This document shows positions 1-8,363 of a stretch of 64,000 bases of DNA, piece by piece. The position numbers and the translations under genes are program-made. The stretch is taken from contig CAZNJB010000004.1 of NCBI GenBank assembly GCA_964573255.1, positions 1-64,000 on the forward strand, written 5' to 3'. The notes under the pieces are model-generated. The model did no database searches, was not told where the DNA came from, and worked only from the letters and a program-made list of their open reading frames with translations. Position 1 is the first letter of the stretch, and each line of letters begins with the position of its first letter. The DNA is from CAYNUJ01 sp964573255 (GTDB lineage Bacteria; Bacteroidota; Ignavibacteria; Ignavibacteriales; Melioribacteraceae).

Positions 1-1051
1 CCCTAAGGGTTGTATACTTATATAAAAATTTATTAGCATTTTTTAGATTATTTGTTGTGGAATAAAATTTAAAAAGATAGTAATAATTCTGCATTCTCTC
101 GTTTCGAAATTTTGATGTTTCAGAAAGATTATTTGCAGTCAATAAAGCCTTTTTACATTTATCGTAAAGTTTTAATTTTAAGTATATAAGACCCAATCGG
201 TTTAAGTCTGTAATTTCACCGGCTTGATTCTTTATTTTTTTATTAATGCTTAAGGATTTATTGGAATTAAATAATGCTTTTTCGTACTCTTTGGTAGCTA
301 TATATAATTCACCGAATCTCTTAAATATCTCGCTATTTTTTTCTTGTAAATTATATTTTCTGAGAGTATTGAGTGCTTCATTATAATAGGTTATTGCTTC
401 ATCAAATTTTTTCATATTGTAATATACAAAACCGATATTGGTTAGCGTATGAGCATAGCCAGCAGTATTTTTCATCTTATATCTAATATTAGCAGATTTT
501 TGAAGATAATTTAATGCTTTGTCATATTCCCCTCCGTAAGTGTATATTCTACCTAAATAGTCAAAACAATATGAAATGCCAACTTCATTATTTAACTCAT
601 CAAATATTTCCTTTGCAACTAACAGATTTTCCAAAGCAATAGAAATAGAAGAGTTCATAAAATAATAGACTGCTAAATTTGTATAGGCGTAACCTATTTG
701 AAGAGAATCTTTTATTTTGGAACCAATACTGAGAGCTTTAACATGGTACTTATGAGATTCTTCCAATCTACCAATTTTTCGATAAATCATACCTATATAA
801 TTCAATGTTTTAGGCTTTAACTCAATAATATTGGTTGAATCTAATAATTTTAATGCTCTAAAACTATAATCTAATGCTAAACGCAAATCTTTTTCCCTAT
901 TTACCCAACAGGAATCAAGAAAATTACTTATTCTTTTAATTGTTTTATCTTTATCTGGTTTGGCAGAAAAATTCCTTTTCTCTGCTTGAATAAAGCAGGA
1001 CAAAATTATTAAAATAAGTAAAATCGTCACTTTAATATTCTTTTTCTTCAT
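1..1051 (-). CDS. Secreted tetratricopeptide-repeat protein (N-terminal part; runs off left edge)
   Basis: Read leftward from the ATG at 1051, this frame stays open for about 350 residues and leaves the window without a stop. It begins with a signal-type segment (MKKKNIKVTILLILIILSC); ILSC could act as a lipobox, otherwise signal peptidase I could cut after FIQA. The rest is a run of TPR-like repeats of about 40 residues, for example LNYIGMIYRKIGRLEESHKY near residue 80. Extracytoplasmic TPR arrays of this kind often precede a membrane helix and a kinase, cyclase or HTH output domain, but no output domain lies inside the window, so the function is open. It is divergent from the chemotaxis receptor gene; the 243 bases between them should hold both promoters, none of which I can place with confidence. 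Confidence 0.8.
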   Translation of the reverse strand, partial: MKKKNIKVTILLILIILSCFIQAEKRNFSAKPDKDKTIKRISNFLDSCWVNREKDLRLALDYSFRALKLLDSTNIIELKPKTLNYIGMIYRKIGRLEESHKYHVKALSIGSKIKDSLQIGYAYTNLAVYYFMNSSISIALENLLVAKEIFDELNNEVGISYCFDYLGRIYTYGGEYDKALNYLQKSANIRYKMKNTAGYAHTLTNIGFVYYNMKKFDEAITYYNEALNTLRKYNLQEKNSEIFKRFGELYIATKEYEKALFNSNKSLSINKKIKNQAGEITDLNRLGLIYLKLKLYDKCKKALLTANNLSETSKFRNERMQNYYYLFKFYSTTNNLKNANKFLYKYTTLR

Positions 1052-1294
1052 TTAAATAGAATAATTTATTAAACCAAATTAATATTATCGACAGATTTAC
1101 CATTTTGTTTAGCGTGCAAAAAAATTCCGTTTTAGTATAGGTTTAATTTTAGAGCTAGACACCGTTTACAAAAACTCAAATACCGCTCACAAAAAATATG
1201 TTAAAAGAATTTACTCTTTTGCGATAATCAATTAAAATTAGATTATCAAGAATAAAAAGTCTTATTATTTTAGATAGAATGGAGGTTGAGAAAG

Positions 1295-3199
1295 ATGAGC
1301 AAATCATTATTTACAACTGTCAAGTTTAAATCTTTTATACAGATATCGCTTTTTATAGTGTTTATGTCATATATGGTAATAGCAACTATATTTACACTAG
1401 ATAACCAGAAAAGCGATTCAAAAATACTTAATATAGCCGGTAGGCAAAGGATGCTTTCACAAAAAATGACTAAAGAAGTTTTGGCAATAAATAACTTTAA
1501 TGATTTAAGAAGGGTAGAATATTTGAAGTCTTTGTCAGAAACATCTTCTCTTTTTAATAAATCCCTTTTGGCATTGATAGAAGGAAATGAAGATATGGGC
1601 ATTTCCGCAGTTGCTGATCCGAATGTTATACTTCAATTAAAGGAAGTTAAGAAACTCTGGGAACCTTTCTATGAGAGTATAAATATTATTATAAACGAAA
1701 ATGCCAATAGTGAAAAGTATAAAAAAGCTTTGAACTACATAGAGCAGAATAATATTCCATTGCTTAAAAAGATGAATAAAGCAGTTACTTATTACGAAAA
1801 ATTTGCTTCAGGCAAAATTGCTAGTTTGATAAATACTTTATATTATTCATTAGGGGGAACATTATTTCTTGGAATTTTCAGCTTCTTTTTTGTAAGAAAA
1901 ACAATTTCTAATCCTCTTATTGAGACAGTTGATGCAATAATAGAAGTAACAGGTGGAAATTATGATATACAGGTAGAAGTTAATTCTAAAGACGAAATTG
2001 GGAAATTACGAGAGAATATTAATAAGATGGCTGCTATTATTAAAGAAAAAATTAATGAAGCTAATCAAAAGAAAGAAGAAGCTGAGAAATCTGCATATGA
2101 AGCAAAAAAAGTACAAGAGCAGATTGAACGTCAGCAGAATTACTTAGCTGAAAACACGAAAAAAATATTGAATGAAATGAATAAATTTGCAAAAGGTGAT
2201 TTAACAGTTTATGTTAAACCAGAAAGAGAAGATGATGAAATTGGTAGGTTATTTAAAGGATTTAACGAGGCAGTTTCAAATATTAGAAATATGATTATAA
2301 AGGTGACAGAGGTAGTTGAGGCAACTGCAAGTGCAAGTACACAAATATCTTCAAGCTCTGAAGAAATGGCTGCCGGAGCTCAGGAGCAAAGCAGTCAATC
2401 CGCAGAAATTGCCGCAGCTGTTGAGCAGATGACAAAAACAATTATGGAAACTGCCAAGCATGCAAACTCAGCCGCGGAGCAATCTAAAAATGCCGGTGAA
2501 ATTGCTAAGCACGGAGGCTCAATTATACGTGATACTGTTCGCGGAATGGAAAGGATTTCTGAAGTTGTTGAACAAGCAGCTAATACAATAAAAGAATTGG
2601 GTTCAAGCAGTGAAAAAATAGGGACTATAATCGGTGTAATTGATGATATAGCGGATCAGACAAATTTACTCGCATTAAATGCTGCAATTGAAGCTGCGAG
2701 AGCAGGAGAGCACGGACGAGGGTTTGCCGTTGTAGCGGATGAGGTACGAAAACTGGCGGAAAGAACAACTAAAGCTACTAAAGAAATTGGAGATATGATT
2801 AGTCAAATACAAAAGGATACCGGAGATGCTGTTGAAGCTATGGAATTAGGTACCTCAGAAGTTGAAAAAGGTATGAAGTTAGCTCTTGAGTCAGGGAAAT
2901 CGTTAGATGAAATTATTCAAAGTACTACCAATGTAATTGATATAATAAATCAAGTTGCCGCTGCTAGTGAGCAGGAATCCACTACGGCTGAACAAATTAG
3001 TCGTAGTGTTGAAGGAATAAATAGTGTCACCCAAGAAACTGCTATGGGCATTCAGCAAATTGCCAGAGCAGCAGAGGAGTTAAATAATCTTACAGCTAAT
3101 TTGCAAAATTTAGTTGTTCAATTTTCTTTTAATAAAAAATCAACAGATGAATTAAGCACTCTAAATGTTCGTGAGAATGGTAAAATAATTATCGGATAA
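1295..3199 (+). CDS. Methyl-accepting chemotaxis protein with PilJ-like sensor and two HAMP domains
   Basis: Inner-membrane chemoreceptor expected to control CheA through CheW. Membrane helix 1 is at residues ~14-34. A PilJ-type sensor segment (ILNIAGRQRMLSQKM) follows, then membrane helix 2 (~178-200), a HAMP domain (~201-250), a second HAMP-like segment (~295-340) and a long coiled-coil signalling domain. The hairpin tip ADQTNLLALNAAIEAARAGE is the classic CheA/CheW contact site. The frame also opens at TTG 1286, but GGAGG at 1281-1285 touches that codon and sits 9 bases before ATG 1295, so ATG 1295 is the start (634 residues). PilJ-type sensors are often linked to nitrate/nitrite sensing or type IV pili; the ligand here is unknown. 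No che gene is in the window apart from the receiver-kinase protein that follows. Confidence 0.93.
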   Translation: MSKSLFTTVKFKSFIQISLFIVFMSYMVIATIFTLDNQKSDSKILNIAGRQRMLSQKMTKEVLAINNFNDLRRVEYLKSLSETSSLFNKSLLALIEGNEDMGISAVADPNVILQLKEVKKLWEPFYESINIIINENANSEKYKKALNYIEQNNIPLLKKMNKAVTYYEKFASGKIASLINTLYYSLGGTLFLGIFSFFFVRKTISNPLIETVDAIIEVTGGNYDIQVEVNSKDEIGKLRENINKMAAIIKEKINEANQKKEEAEKSAYEAKKVQEQIERQQNYLAENTKKILNEMNKFAKGDLTVYVKPEREDDEIGRLFKGFNEAVSNIRNMIIKVTEVVEATASASTQISSSSEEMAAGAQEQSSQSAEIAAAVEQMTKTIMETAKHANSAAEQSKNAGEIAKHGGSIIRDTVRGMERISEVVEQAANTIKELGSSSEKIGTIIGVIDDIADQTNLLALNAAIEAARAGEHGRGFAVVADEVRKLAERTTKATKEIGDMISQIQKDTGDAVEAMELGTSEVEKGMKLALESGKSLDEIIQSTTNVIDIINQVAAASEQESTTAEQISRSVEGINSVTQETAMGIQQIARAAEELNNLTANLQNLVVQFSFNKKSTDELSTLNVRENGKIIIG

Positions 3200-3303
3200 T
3201 AATGTTATACAAGAATGTTAGAAGCGATCTTTATTAAAAGTGATGTTTAGTAATTATTAGTAATATGGGATAAATATTTTCTATTTCTAAAAATCAATGG
3301 ATA

Positions 3304-4419
3304 ATGGGTTTGTCTGAAAAAGAAAAGATATTAATAGTTGAAGATGATAAATTAATAAGACATTCCTTGTTTGAAATTCTTACTTTTGAAGGATTTGAAT
3401 GTATTGAAGCCGATTCCGGAGCAGATGCTTTAGAGAAATTAAAGGATACAATTCCCGACTTAATCATTTCCGATATAATGATGCCGGAAATTGATGGGTA
3501 TGAATTATTCCAGAAAGTCAAAGAAAAGCAAGCAACAATGTTTGTACCTTTTTTATTCTTGACGGCAAAGGCAGACGAGCTTTCCGTTAGGAAAGGGATG
3601 AATTTAGGAGTTGATGATTATATTAAAAAGCCTTTTAACCTTGAAGATTTATTAATTTCAGTCAAAACCAGACTGGAGAAAAAAAGACAAATTGATAGTA
3701 CAATAAATAGATTGGGTCAAAACATTGCCAAATATGTCCCTCACGAATTAAAAACTCCTTTAGTATCTATTATTGGTAATTCAAATCTTCTGCTAGATTA
3801 CTATGACTCATTGAAGGAAGAAGAAAAAAAGGAGTTAATCGAAAGTATTAATAGATCGGGATATAGATTATTAGCCAGAATAGAAAGGTTTCTATTATAT
3901 TCTGAATTAGAGATAACTCCTAAAGATGTTTATCTTTCTTCGGTCAATAAATATGAGAAGATTGACCCTTCACTATATGATTTTATCGAGCTCAGTACAA
4001 AAACAATTGAATGCAGTGATAGAATAAACGATTTAATAATTGAATTTGAATCTATAGAATTAAACATTTTCGAAAGAGATTTCTTATTTATTGTAATTGA
4101 ACTTATCACAAATGCCTGTAAATTTTCTGAGAAAGGATCGCCAATTACCGTTACTGGTAAAAAGCAGAAAGATAATTATTTAATTAAAGTTGAAGATAAA
4201 GGCTGTGGCATTCCTATAGAAGAACTTAATGTTTTTAGAGCGTATCAACAAATCAATAAAGAGGAGAACCAGCAAATAGGTAATGGTTTAGGACTCACAA
4301 TAATTAATAAACTTAGTAAGATTTATAATTTACGCTTCTATTTGCAGAGTAGATTAGGAAAATTTACCATTGCAAATATTGAAATACCTCTCAAAAACAA
4401 CGGGATGAATGGTATATGA
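3304..4419 (+). CDS. Hybrid protein: response-regulator receiver followed by histidine kinase
   Basis: A soluble two-component protein of 371 residues with the receiver in front of the kinase. Receiver (~8-125): acidic pair D14-D15, phosphoacceptor D57 in SDIMMPE, T87 and K109. Histidine kinase dimerisation segment: phospho-His H147 in PHELKTPL. ATPase domain: N box ELITNACKF, G1 VEDKGCGIP and G2 GNGLGLTI. No signal peptide or membrane helix is visible, so input probably arrives as phosphate on D57. The spacing after the receptor gene is 104 bases, and a weak ribosome site precedes ATG. No separate output regulator is adjacent. Together with the upstream receptor and downstream hemerythrin it suggests one sensory module, but the link is only positional. 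Confidence 0.9.
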   Translation: MGLSEKEKILIVEDDKLIRHSLFEILTFEGFECIEADSGADALEKLKDTIPDLIISDIMMPEIDGYELFQKVKEKQATMFVPFLFLTAKADELSVRKGMNLGVDDYIKKPFNLEDLLISVKTRLEKKRQIDSTINRLGQNIAKYVPHELKTPLVSIIGNSNLLLDYYDSLKEEEKKELIESINRSGYRLLARIERFLLYSELEITPKDVYLSSVNKYEKIDPSLYDFIELSTKTIECSDRINDLIIEFESIELNIFERDFLFIVIELITNACKFSEKGSPITVTGKKQKDNYLIKVEDKGCGIPIEELNVFRAYQQINKEENQQIGNGLGLTIINKLSKIYNLRFYLQSRLGKFTIANIEIPLKNNGMNGI

Positions 4420-4551
4420 TTATTAGGCAGATATTGAATTGAATTTTATTCCCATCAATAATTAATGTTTTTTCTTTAAAACTTGGGCACTTTTTGCCTA
4501 AAAGTTAATTAATGTTAATAAAAATAATTCTGAAATAGTAGGAGGTTAAAA

Positions 4552-4959
4552 ATGCCATTATTTGAATGGAGTGATGATTTGAGTGTAAATGTACGTATTC
4601 TTGATCAGCAGCATAAGAGGTTGATAGCTATGATTAATGAGTTACATGTTGCAATGAGAGAAAGAAGTAGTAATAATGTAATTGAGAAAATATTAAATGA
4701 TTTAAAAAATTATACAATATTTCATTTTAAGATGGAAGAAAAATATTTTGTTGAGTATGATTATCCCGGAAGTTTATCCCATAAAAAGGAACATGAGGGA
4801 TTTATTAATAAAGTTACTGAATTTCAGGAGAAATATAATAACAATAAGATAGGGTTATCTTTGGAAATTATGGATTTCTTAAAGGATTGGCTTCAAAATC
4901 ATATTTTAGATACAGATAAAAAATATACCAGTTTTTTCAATGCAAAGGGCTTAAGCTAA
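4552..4959 (+). CDS. Bacteriohemerythrin (di-iron O2-binding protein)
   Basis: A 135-residue hemerythrin with the complete set of di-iron ligands: H21, H58, E62, H77, H81, H117 and D122, in the arrangement HxxxE, HxxxH, HxxxxD. The N-terminal FEWSDDLSVNV is typical of the stand-alone bacterial family, which binds O2 reversibly in the cytoplasm and serves in O2 delivery, storage or sensing. A strong ribosome site AGGAGG at 4541-4546 fixes ATG 4552. It follows the receiver-kinase gene by 132 bases. In other bacteria such proteins are often near chemotaxis genes, consistent with a role in aerotaxis-type sensing; that role is inferred from context only. Confidence 0.95.
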   Translation: MPLFEWSDDLSVNVRILDQQHKRLIAMINELHVAMRERSSNNVIEKILNDLKNYTIFHFKMEEKYFVEYDYPGSLSHKKEHEGFINKVTEFQEKYNNNKIGLSLEIMDFLKDWLQNHILDTDKKYTSFFNAKGLS

Positions 4960-5070
4960 AATGAAGTATAGAAATTATTATAATGAGAAAGAATAAGTTT
5001 TTTACTTCGGTAATTCTGTAGTAAAATTTATTTAGAAGTAAGAGTTTCTGAAAATTGAAATTCAATATTT

Positions 5071-5106
5071 ATATGGGGCAAATCCTACGGTTCGCCCTTA
5101 TATATT
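5071..5106. repeat. Intergenic imperfect hairpin
   Basis: In the 263-base gap between the hemerythrin and lipoprotein genes. GGGC at 5076-5079 pairs with GCCC at 5094-5097, with inner pairs closing on a short loop, and flanking TATAT/ATATA arms lengthen the stem with one bulge. There is no clean T run after it on either strand, so it may be a weak terminator or a dispersed extragenic palindrome. I saw no second copy in the window. Confidence 0.35.
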
Positions 5107-5222
5107 GTTGAGGGTGAAATGGCATAATTCCCAGTTTCCCAATTGTTTTTGTCTAATTAAATGTATATTTTATCCGTTCAGTTCCGAATTCAATTCTATA
5201 AAAATATATACTGGAGGTAAAT

Positions 5223-5720
5223 ATGAAAAAGATAAACTTATATATCCATACATTCCTAACTGCAGTGTTAATTTTTACTTTTGTTAGTTGTAGTAATAAT
5301 AACAAGGAAGCAAAAGTTGAAAAGTCCGAAACAATGAAGGTCATTAATGTAAAAGCTCACGATATAAACGGTGATGGTAAAGTTTTCGCTTGTACCAATT
5401 GCAAAGTTGTATCCGATGAATCTGGAGAATGTTCAAGTTGCGGCGGGCATTTACACGAAATGAAAGTAGAAGAAGCACAAGCCAAAATGGGAGTTGAGCA
5501 TAAACACGGCGAAGGAGAATCTATGTATAAAGATAATCACAAAGCCGGTATGGATGTTTCTATGATGGATAAGAATCACGATGGAAAAGTTTATCAATGC
5601 CCGATGTGTGCTGATCAAATTTCCGATGAACCTTCTGAATGCGGAAATTGCGGAATGGCTCTAAAGGAAACAACAGTCAAAGAAGCAAATGAAAATTTAT
5701 CAAAAACGAAGAAAAGTTAG
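5223..5720 (+). CDS. Lipoprotein with two heavy-metal-binding (zinc-ribbon) modules
   Basis: A 165-residue predicted lipoprotein (signal ending TFVSC, lipid Cys C23). The mature part holds two copies of one module: an EF-hand-like loop DxNxDGKV followed at once by CxxC, about 10 residues, then a second CxxC. Module 1: D47/N49/D51, C57/C60, C70/C73. Module 2: D116/N118/D120, C126/C129, C140/C143. The second copy (YQCPMC...CGNCGMALKE) is the heavy-metal-binding domain also found in copper efflux proteins. His- and Met-rich stretches between them (HKHGEGESM, MDVSMM) fit copper or zinc binding. GGAGG at 5213-5217 precedes ATG. Probably a periplasm- or surface-facing metal buffer; no transporter is adjacent. 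Confidence 0.82.
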   Translation: MKKINLYIHTFLTAVLIFTFVSCSNNNKEAKVEKSETMKVINVKAHDINGDGKVFACTNCKVVSDESGECSSCGGHLHEMKVEEAQAKMGVEHKHGEGESMYKDNHKAGMDVSMMDKNHDGKVYQCPMCADQISDEPSECGNCGMALKETTVKEANENLSKTKKS

Positions 5721-6211
5721 AATATTTTTTCTTTGTGTAAAAAAACTGAATCCTTTCTGAAATTTGAGTCTTAAAATAATTTTATTAATTCGTACGTTCA
5801 CGGTAATTACTACTCCGTGAATGCTACGAATTTCCTTATCTAAATTCACCTACTATTTTCATAAAATTAGTATTAACTATTTGCGATGAAAAAATTGCTT
5901 AAAGTAATGCTTTTTAAAAAAAGTATGCCTGATAAAAAGTTTTTATTTTGATTAAAATCTTACTTCAAATTATCAATATTTTTTACTTCCAAACCCAAAA
6001 TTATCCCAGTGTAATAACCGAATTTTAAGTTTTAATGCCTGAAGTTTTTGTAGTCATGCATTTGAAGCAGAATTCCAGTCATTTATTTAATAATTGTAAA
6101 TAATTATTTGTTGCAGTTTAATTTAATTTTGGGCATTTTTACTTCGAGTTTGTAAGTTTTATCAATTGGCACAAAATATGTAAATGCAATCGAAACAAAT
6201 TTGAGAGAAAT
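5721..6211. other. 491-base intergenic stretch without a gene
   Basis: No convincing coding frame on either strand: short AT-rich frames only, without ribosome sites. It contains the hairpin described separately at 5791-5828 and should contain the promoter of the operon starting at 6212. I could not pick a promoter with confidence. Confidence 0.6.
5791..5828. repeat. Intergenic hairpin with 7-bp perfect core stem
   Basis: TTCACGG (5797-5803) pairs perfectly with CCGTGAA (5815-5821) around an 11-base loop. The stem continues outward through G-T and C-G pairs, a one-base bulge, then CGTA/TACG, about 13 pairs in all. No T run follows. It may end transcription from the lipoprotein gene or be a protein- or RNA-level signal; its function is not evident. 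Confidence 0.4.
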
Positions 6212-7060
6212 ATGAAAAAAATACTTCTAATTACTATCACAATTATATTGTTATCAACCACTTTGAAAGGTCAGTGGGCAAACAAATGGGAATCTGCTAC
6301 ACTTACTACCGGAGTAGTGTCAGGTTGGGTCGCTTTCAAGCAAAATGGCGATCAATGGGAAGAAAGATTCTACGAAATCAATGCAACTTCATTTATAGTG
6401 TACAGCGGTCAATTTTCTAACAATTCCAATTACACTTATAACTTTACTGCAGAAGAACAGACTGCAGGAAACCAAATTTATTCTGTAGGTTACGATTTAA
6501 CGGGTGACGGAATAGTGGAATTTTATGTGCTCTCTTATTATGGAAGTTCCGATAATTATAGGGAAGCATTTAAAGTAATTGATATCACTACCGGTTCTAC
6601 ATTATTTGAAATGAATAATGCATCTTATTACTATTCATATCCCGTTATTTGGGATATTGATAATGATGGAATGCTTGAATGTACTTTCACTAGATCGGAT
6701 TATCCGGATTATAACGGTTACACATACGAAGTTTATGATACCGGTGCTCCGACTTCTGCAAAGATTGGTGAATATGTGCAATTAAATTATTCTTTAGAGC
6801 AAAACTATCCGAACCCGTTTAATCCTTCAACAATTATCGAATATTCTGTACCCGAAGCGGATTACATAGATATAAAAATATATAACATTAACGGTGAGTT
6901 AGTTAAAAATTTATTTTCCGGCAATGTGAATCCCGGTTCCTATAAAATAAAATGGAACGGAAGAAATGAATTTGGGAATAGAGTTGCTTCGGGAACTTAT
7001 TTTTACCAATTATCGGCAAAAGGTAAAACCATTTCAAAGAAAATGCTTCTAATTAAATAG
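6212..7060 (+). CDS. Secreted protein with type IX secretion C-terminal sorting domain (first gene of seven-gene operon)
   Basis: A 282-residue protein with a clean signal peptide (MKKILLITITIILLSTTLKG, cut before QWANK). The middle is a small beta-rich domain with two calcium-type acidic loops, D95-LTGDG and D148-IDNDG, as in FG-GAP/VCBS repeats. Residues ~194-282 are a type A sorting domain: LEQNYPNPFNPSTIIEYSVP, then GELVKNLFSG and a C-terminal GTYFYQLSAKGK...KKMLLIK. Such proteins cross the outer membrane by the type IX system and are cut by PorU, encoded at 27.6 kb. The next gene starts 8 bases after its stop, so it belongs to the biosynthetic-looking operon. Whether it is a structural cargo, a binding protein or the target of the downstream enzymes cannot be told from sequence. 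Confidence 0.88.
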   Translation: MKKILLITITIILLSTTLKGQWANKWESATLTTGVVSGWVAFKQNGDQWEERFYEINATSFIVYSGQFSNNSNYTYNFTAEEQTAGNQIYSVGYDLTGDGIVEFYVLSYYGSSDNYREAFKVIDITTGSTLFEMNNASYYYSYPVIWDIDNDGMLECTFTRSDYPDYNGYTYEVYDTGAPTSAKIGEYVQLNYSLEQNYPNPFNPSTIIEYSVPEADYIDIKIYNINGELVKNLFSGNVNPGSYKIKWNGRNEFGNRVASGTYFYQLSAKGKTISKKMLLIK

Positions 7061-7068
7061 GTGAAATT

Positions 7069-7323
7069 ATGGAAAAGTATAAAATAACTCCGAATTTGGC
7101 AATTAGCGAAAACGGTTTTCTGTTTCAATCAAATACTGGCGAAACTTTTACGTGCAATTTAATTGGCGTTAAAGTTCTGACAGGTCTGAAAGACGGAAAG
7201 TCCCTCGATGAAATAGCCGAGGAAATAATGGATGAGTACGATGTTGATAGTGACCGGCTCGAAAAAGACCTTACAGATTTTATAATGCAATTAAAATCAT
7301 TTAATTTAATGGAAGAACTATGA
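7069..7323 (+). CDS. PqqD/RRE-like small peptide-recognition protein
   Basis: An 84-residue protein with the PqqD-type winged-helix pattern: GFLFQSNTGETFTCNLIGVK, then a helix ending LKDGKSLDEIAEEIM, and a last helix DLTDFIMQLKSFNLMEE. PqqD-like RiPP recognition elements bind leader peptides and present them to modifying enzymes. No radical SAM enzyme, cyclase or protease of classic RiPP type is nearby. Its partner is probably the ATP-grasp enzyme, whose ATG overlaps its stop by four bases, or the decarboxylase after it. The family call rests on fold pattern and length, which fit well. The substrate is unknown. Confidence 0.8.
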   Translation: MEKYKITPNLAISENGFLFQSNTGETFTCNLIGVKVLTGLKDGKSLDEIAEEIMDEYDVDSDRLEKDLTDFIMQLKSFNLMEEL

Positions 7324-8363
7324 ACATTGCAGTTACAGGTTTAAACAATATCGACAGTCCGGGACCCGGAGTTCCCGTTATAAGAGGAATAAAAGACTCC
7401 GGTGAATTCGAAGGAAAAATTATCGGTTTAATATACGATAGTTTGGAACCCGGAGCTTATATGCCGGAAGTTGCAGATGAAAATTATTTAATCCCTTATC
7501 CATCGACGGGAATTGACTCTCTCTATGAGCGAATAAAATACATTAATTCTAGAACAAAAATTGATGTGATTATTCCCACCCTCGATGCGGAGTTGTATGC
7601 ATTTACAAAATTATCACCAAGATTAGAAGAACTCGGAATCTCAAGTTTTTTGCCTACGATAGATCAATTGAATGTTAGAGCGAAAGACAAATTGTTTAAA
7701 TTTTGCGAGGATAACCAAATTACTGGTCCGAAGAATATAATCATCAATTCGGTTCAAGATTTATATAAGATTCCTACCGAAATTGGATATCCTGCTGCAA
7801 TTAAAGGTATATTTTATGATGCGTATATCGTTCATAATTTTGACGATGCGTATTCGGCGTTCACTAAATTAAGCGCAAAATGGGGATTACCTATTATTGC
7901 TCAGGAATTTATTGAAGGCGATGAGTACAATGTATGTGCATTAGGCGACGGTAATGGTAATAAGATTGGAGCCGTTGCAATGAAGAAGATGTATATTACA
8001 GAAAAAGGTAAAGGCTGGGCAGGCGTTACTATTGATGATCCTGCATTAATCGAAATTTCGGATCAAATTATTTCAAGAACCAACTGGCGCGGCGGTGCCG
8101 AGTTCGAGTTCGTTAAAGAGAAGGAGAGCAATAAATATTATTTGCTTGAAATAAATCCCAGGTTCCCGGCTTGGGTTTATTTAACCGTTGGAGCCGGACA
8201 GAATTTACCATACGCTCTTCTGCAACTTGCATTGGGTAAAAATGTAGAACCATTTTCCGATTATAAAACAGGAACAATTTTTATCCGTTATTCGTGGGAT
8301 TTAATCACGGATATAAAAACTTTTGAGAATCTATCAGTGATAGGAGAATTGATCCATGGCTAA
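7320..8363 (+). CDS. ATP-grasp family ligase
   Basis: A 347-residue ATP-grasp enzyme resembling the carbamoyl-phosphate-synthase/PylC branch. Residues 1-110 form a Rossmann-like pre-ATP-grasp domain (MNIAVTGLNN, then IDVIIPTLDAE). The ATP-grasp core follows, with K162 in AAIKGIFYDA, the hinge AQEFIEGDEYNV (194-205), metal ligand E263 in AEFEF, and E277-I-N279-P-R281. Enzymes of this class join a carboxylate to an amine or other nucleophile through an acyl phosphate. It overlaps the RRE gene by 4 bases and the decarboxylase by 8, so the three are translationally coupled. A leader- or amino-acid-directed ligase is a reasonable guess; the substrates cannot be named. Confidence 0.87.
   Translation: MNIAVTGLNNIDSPGPGVPVIRGIKDSGEFEGKIIGLIYDSLEPGAYMPEVADENYLIPYPSTGIDSLYERIKYINSRTKIDVIIPTLDAELYAFTKLSPRLEELGISSFLPTIDQLNVRAKDKLFKFCEDNQITGPKNIIINSVQDLYKIPTEIGYPAAIKGIFYDAYIVHNFDDAYSAFTKLSAKWGLPIIAQEFIEGDEYNVCALGDGNGNKIGAVAMKKMYITEKGKGWAGVTIDDPALIEISDQIISRTNWRGGAEFEFVKEKESNKYYLLEINPRFPAWVYLTVGAGQNLPYALLQLALGKNVEPFSDYKTGTIFIRYSWDLITDIKTFENLSVIGELIHG

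Noticed and set aside
4481..4502. Sigma-54-like GGGCAC...TTGCC sequence before the hemerythrin gene
   Set aside because: The spacing between the GG and GC elements is two bases too short for a sigma-54 promoter.
5105..5344. Short frames on both strands around the metal-binding lipoprotein start
   Set aside because: Overlap the lipoprotein in other frames and lack ribosome sites or motifs.
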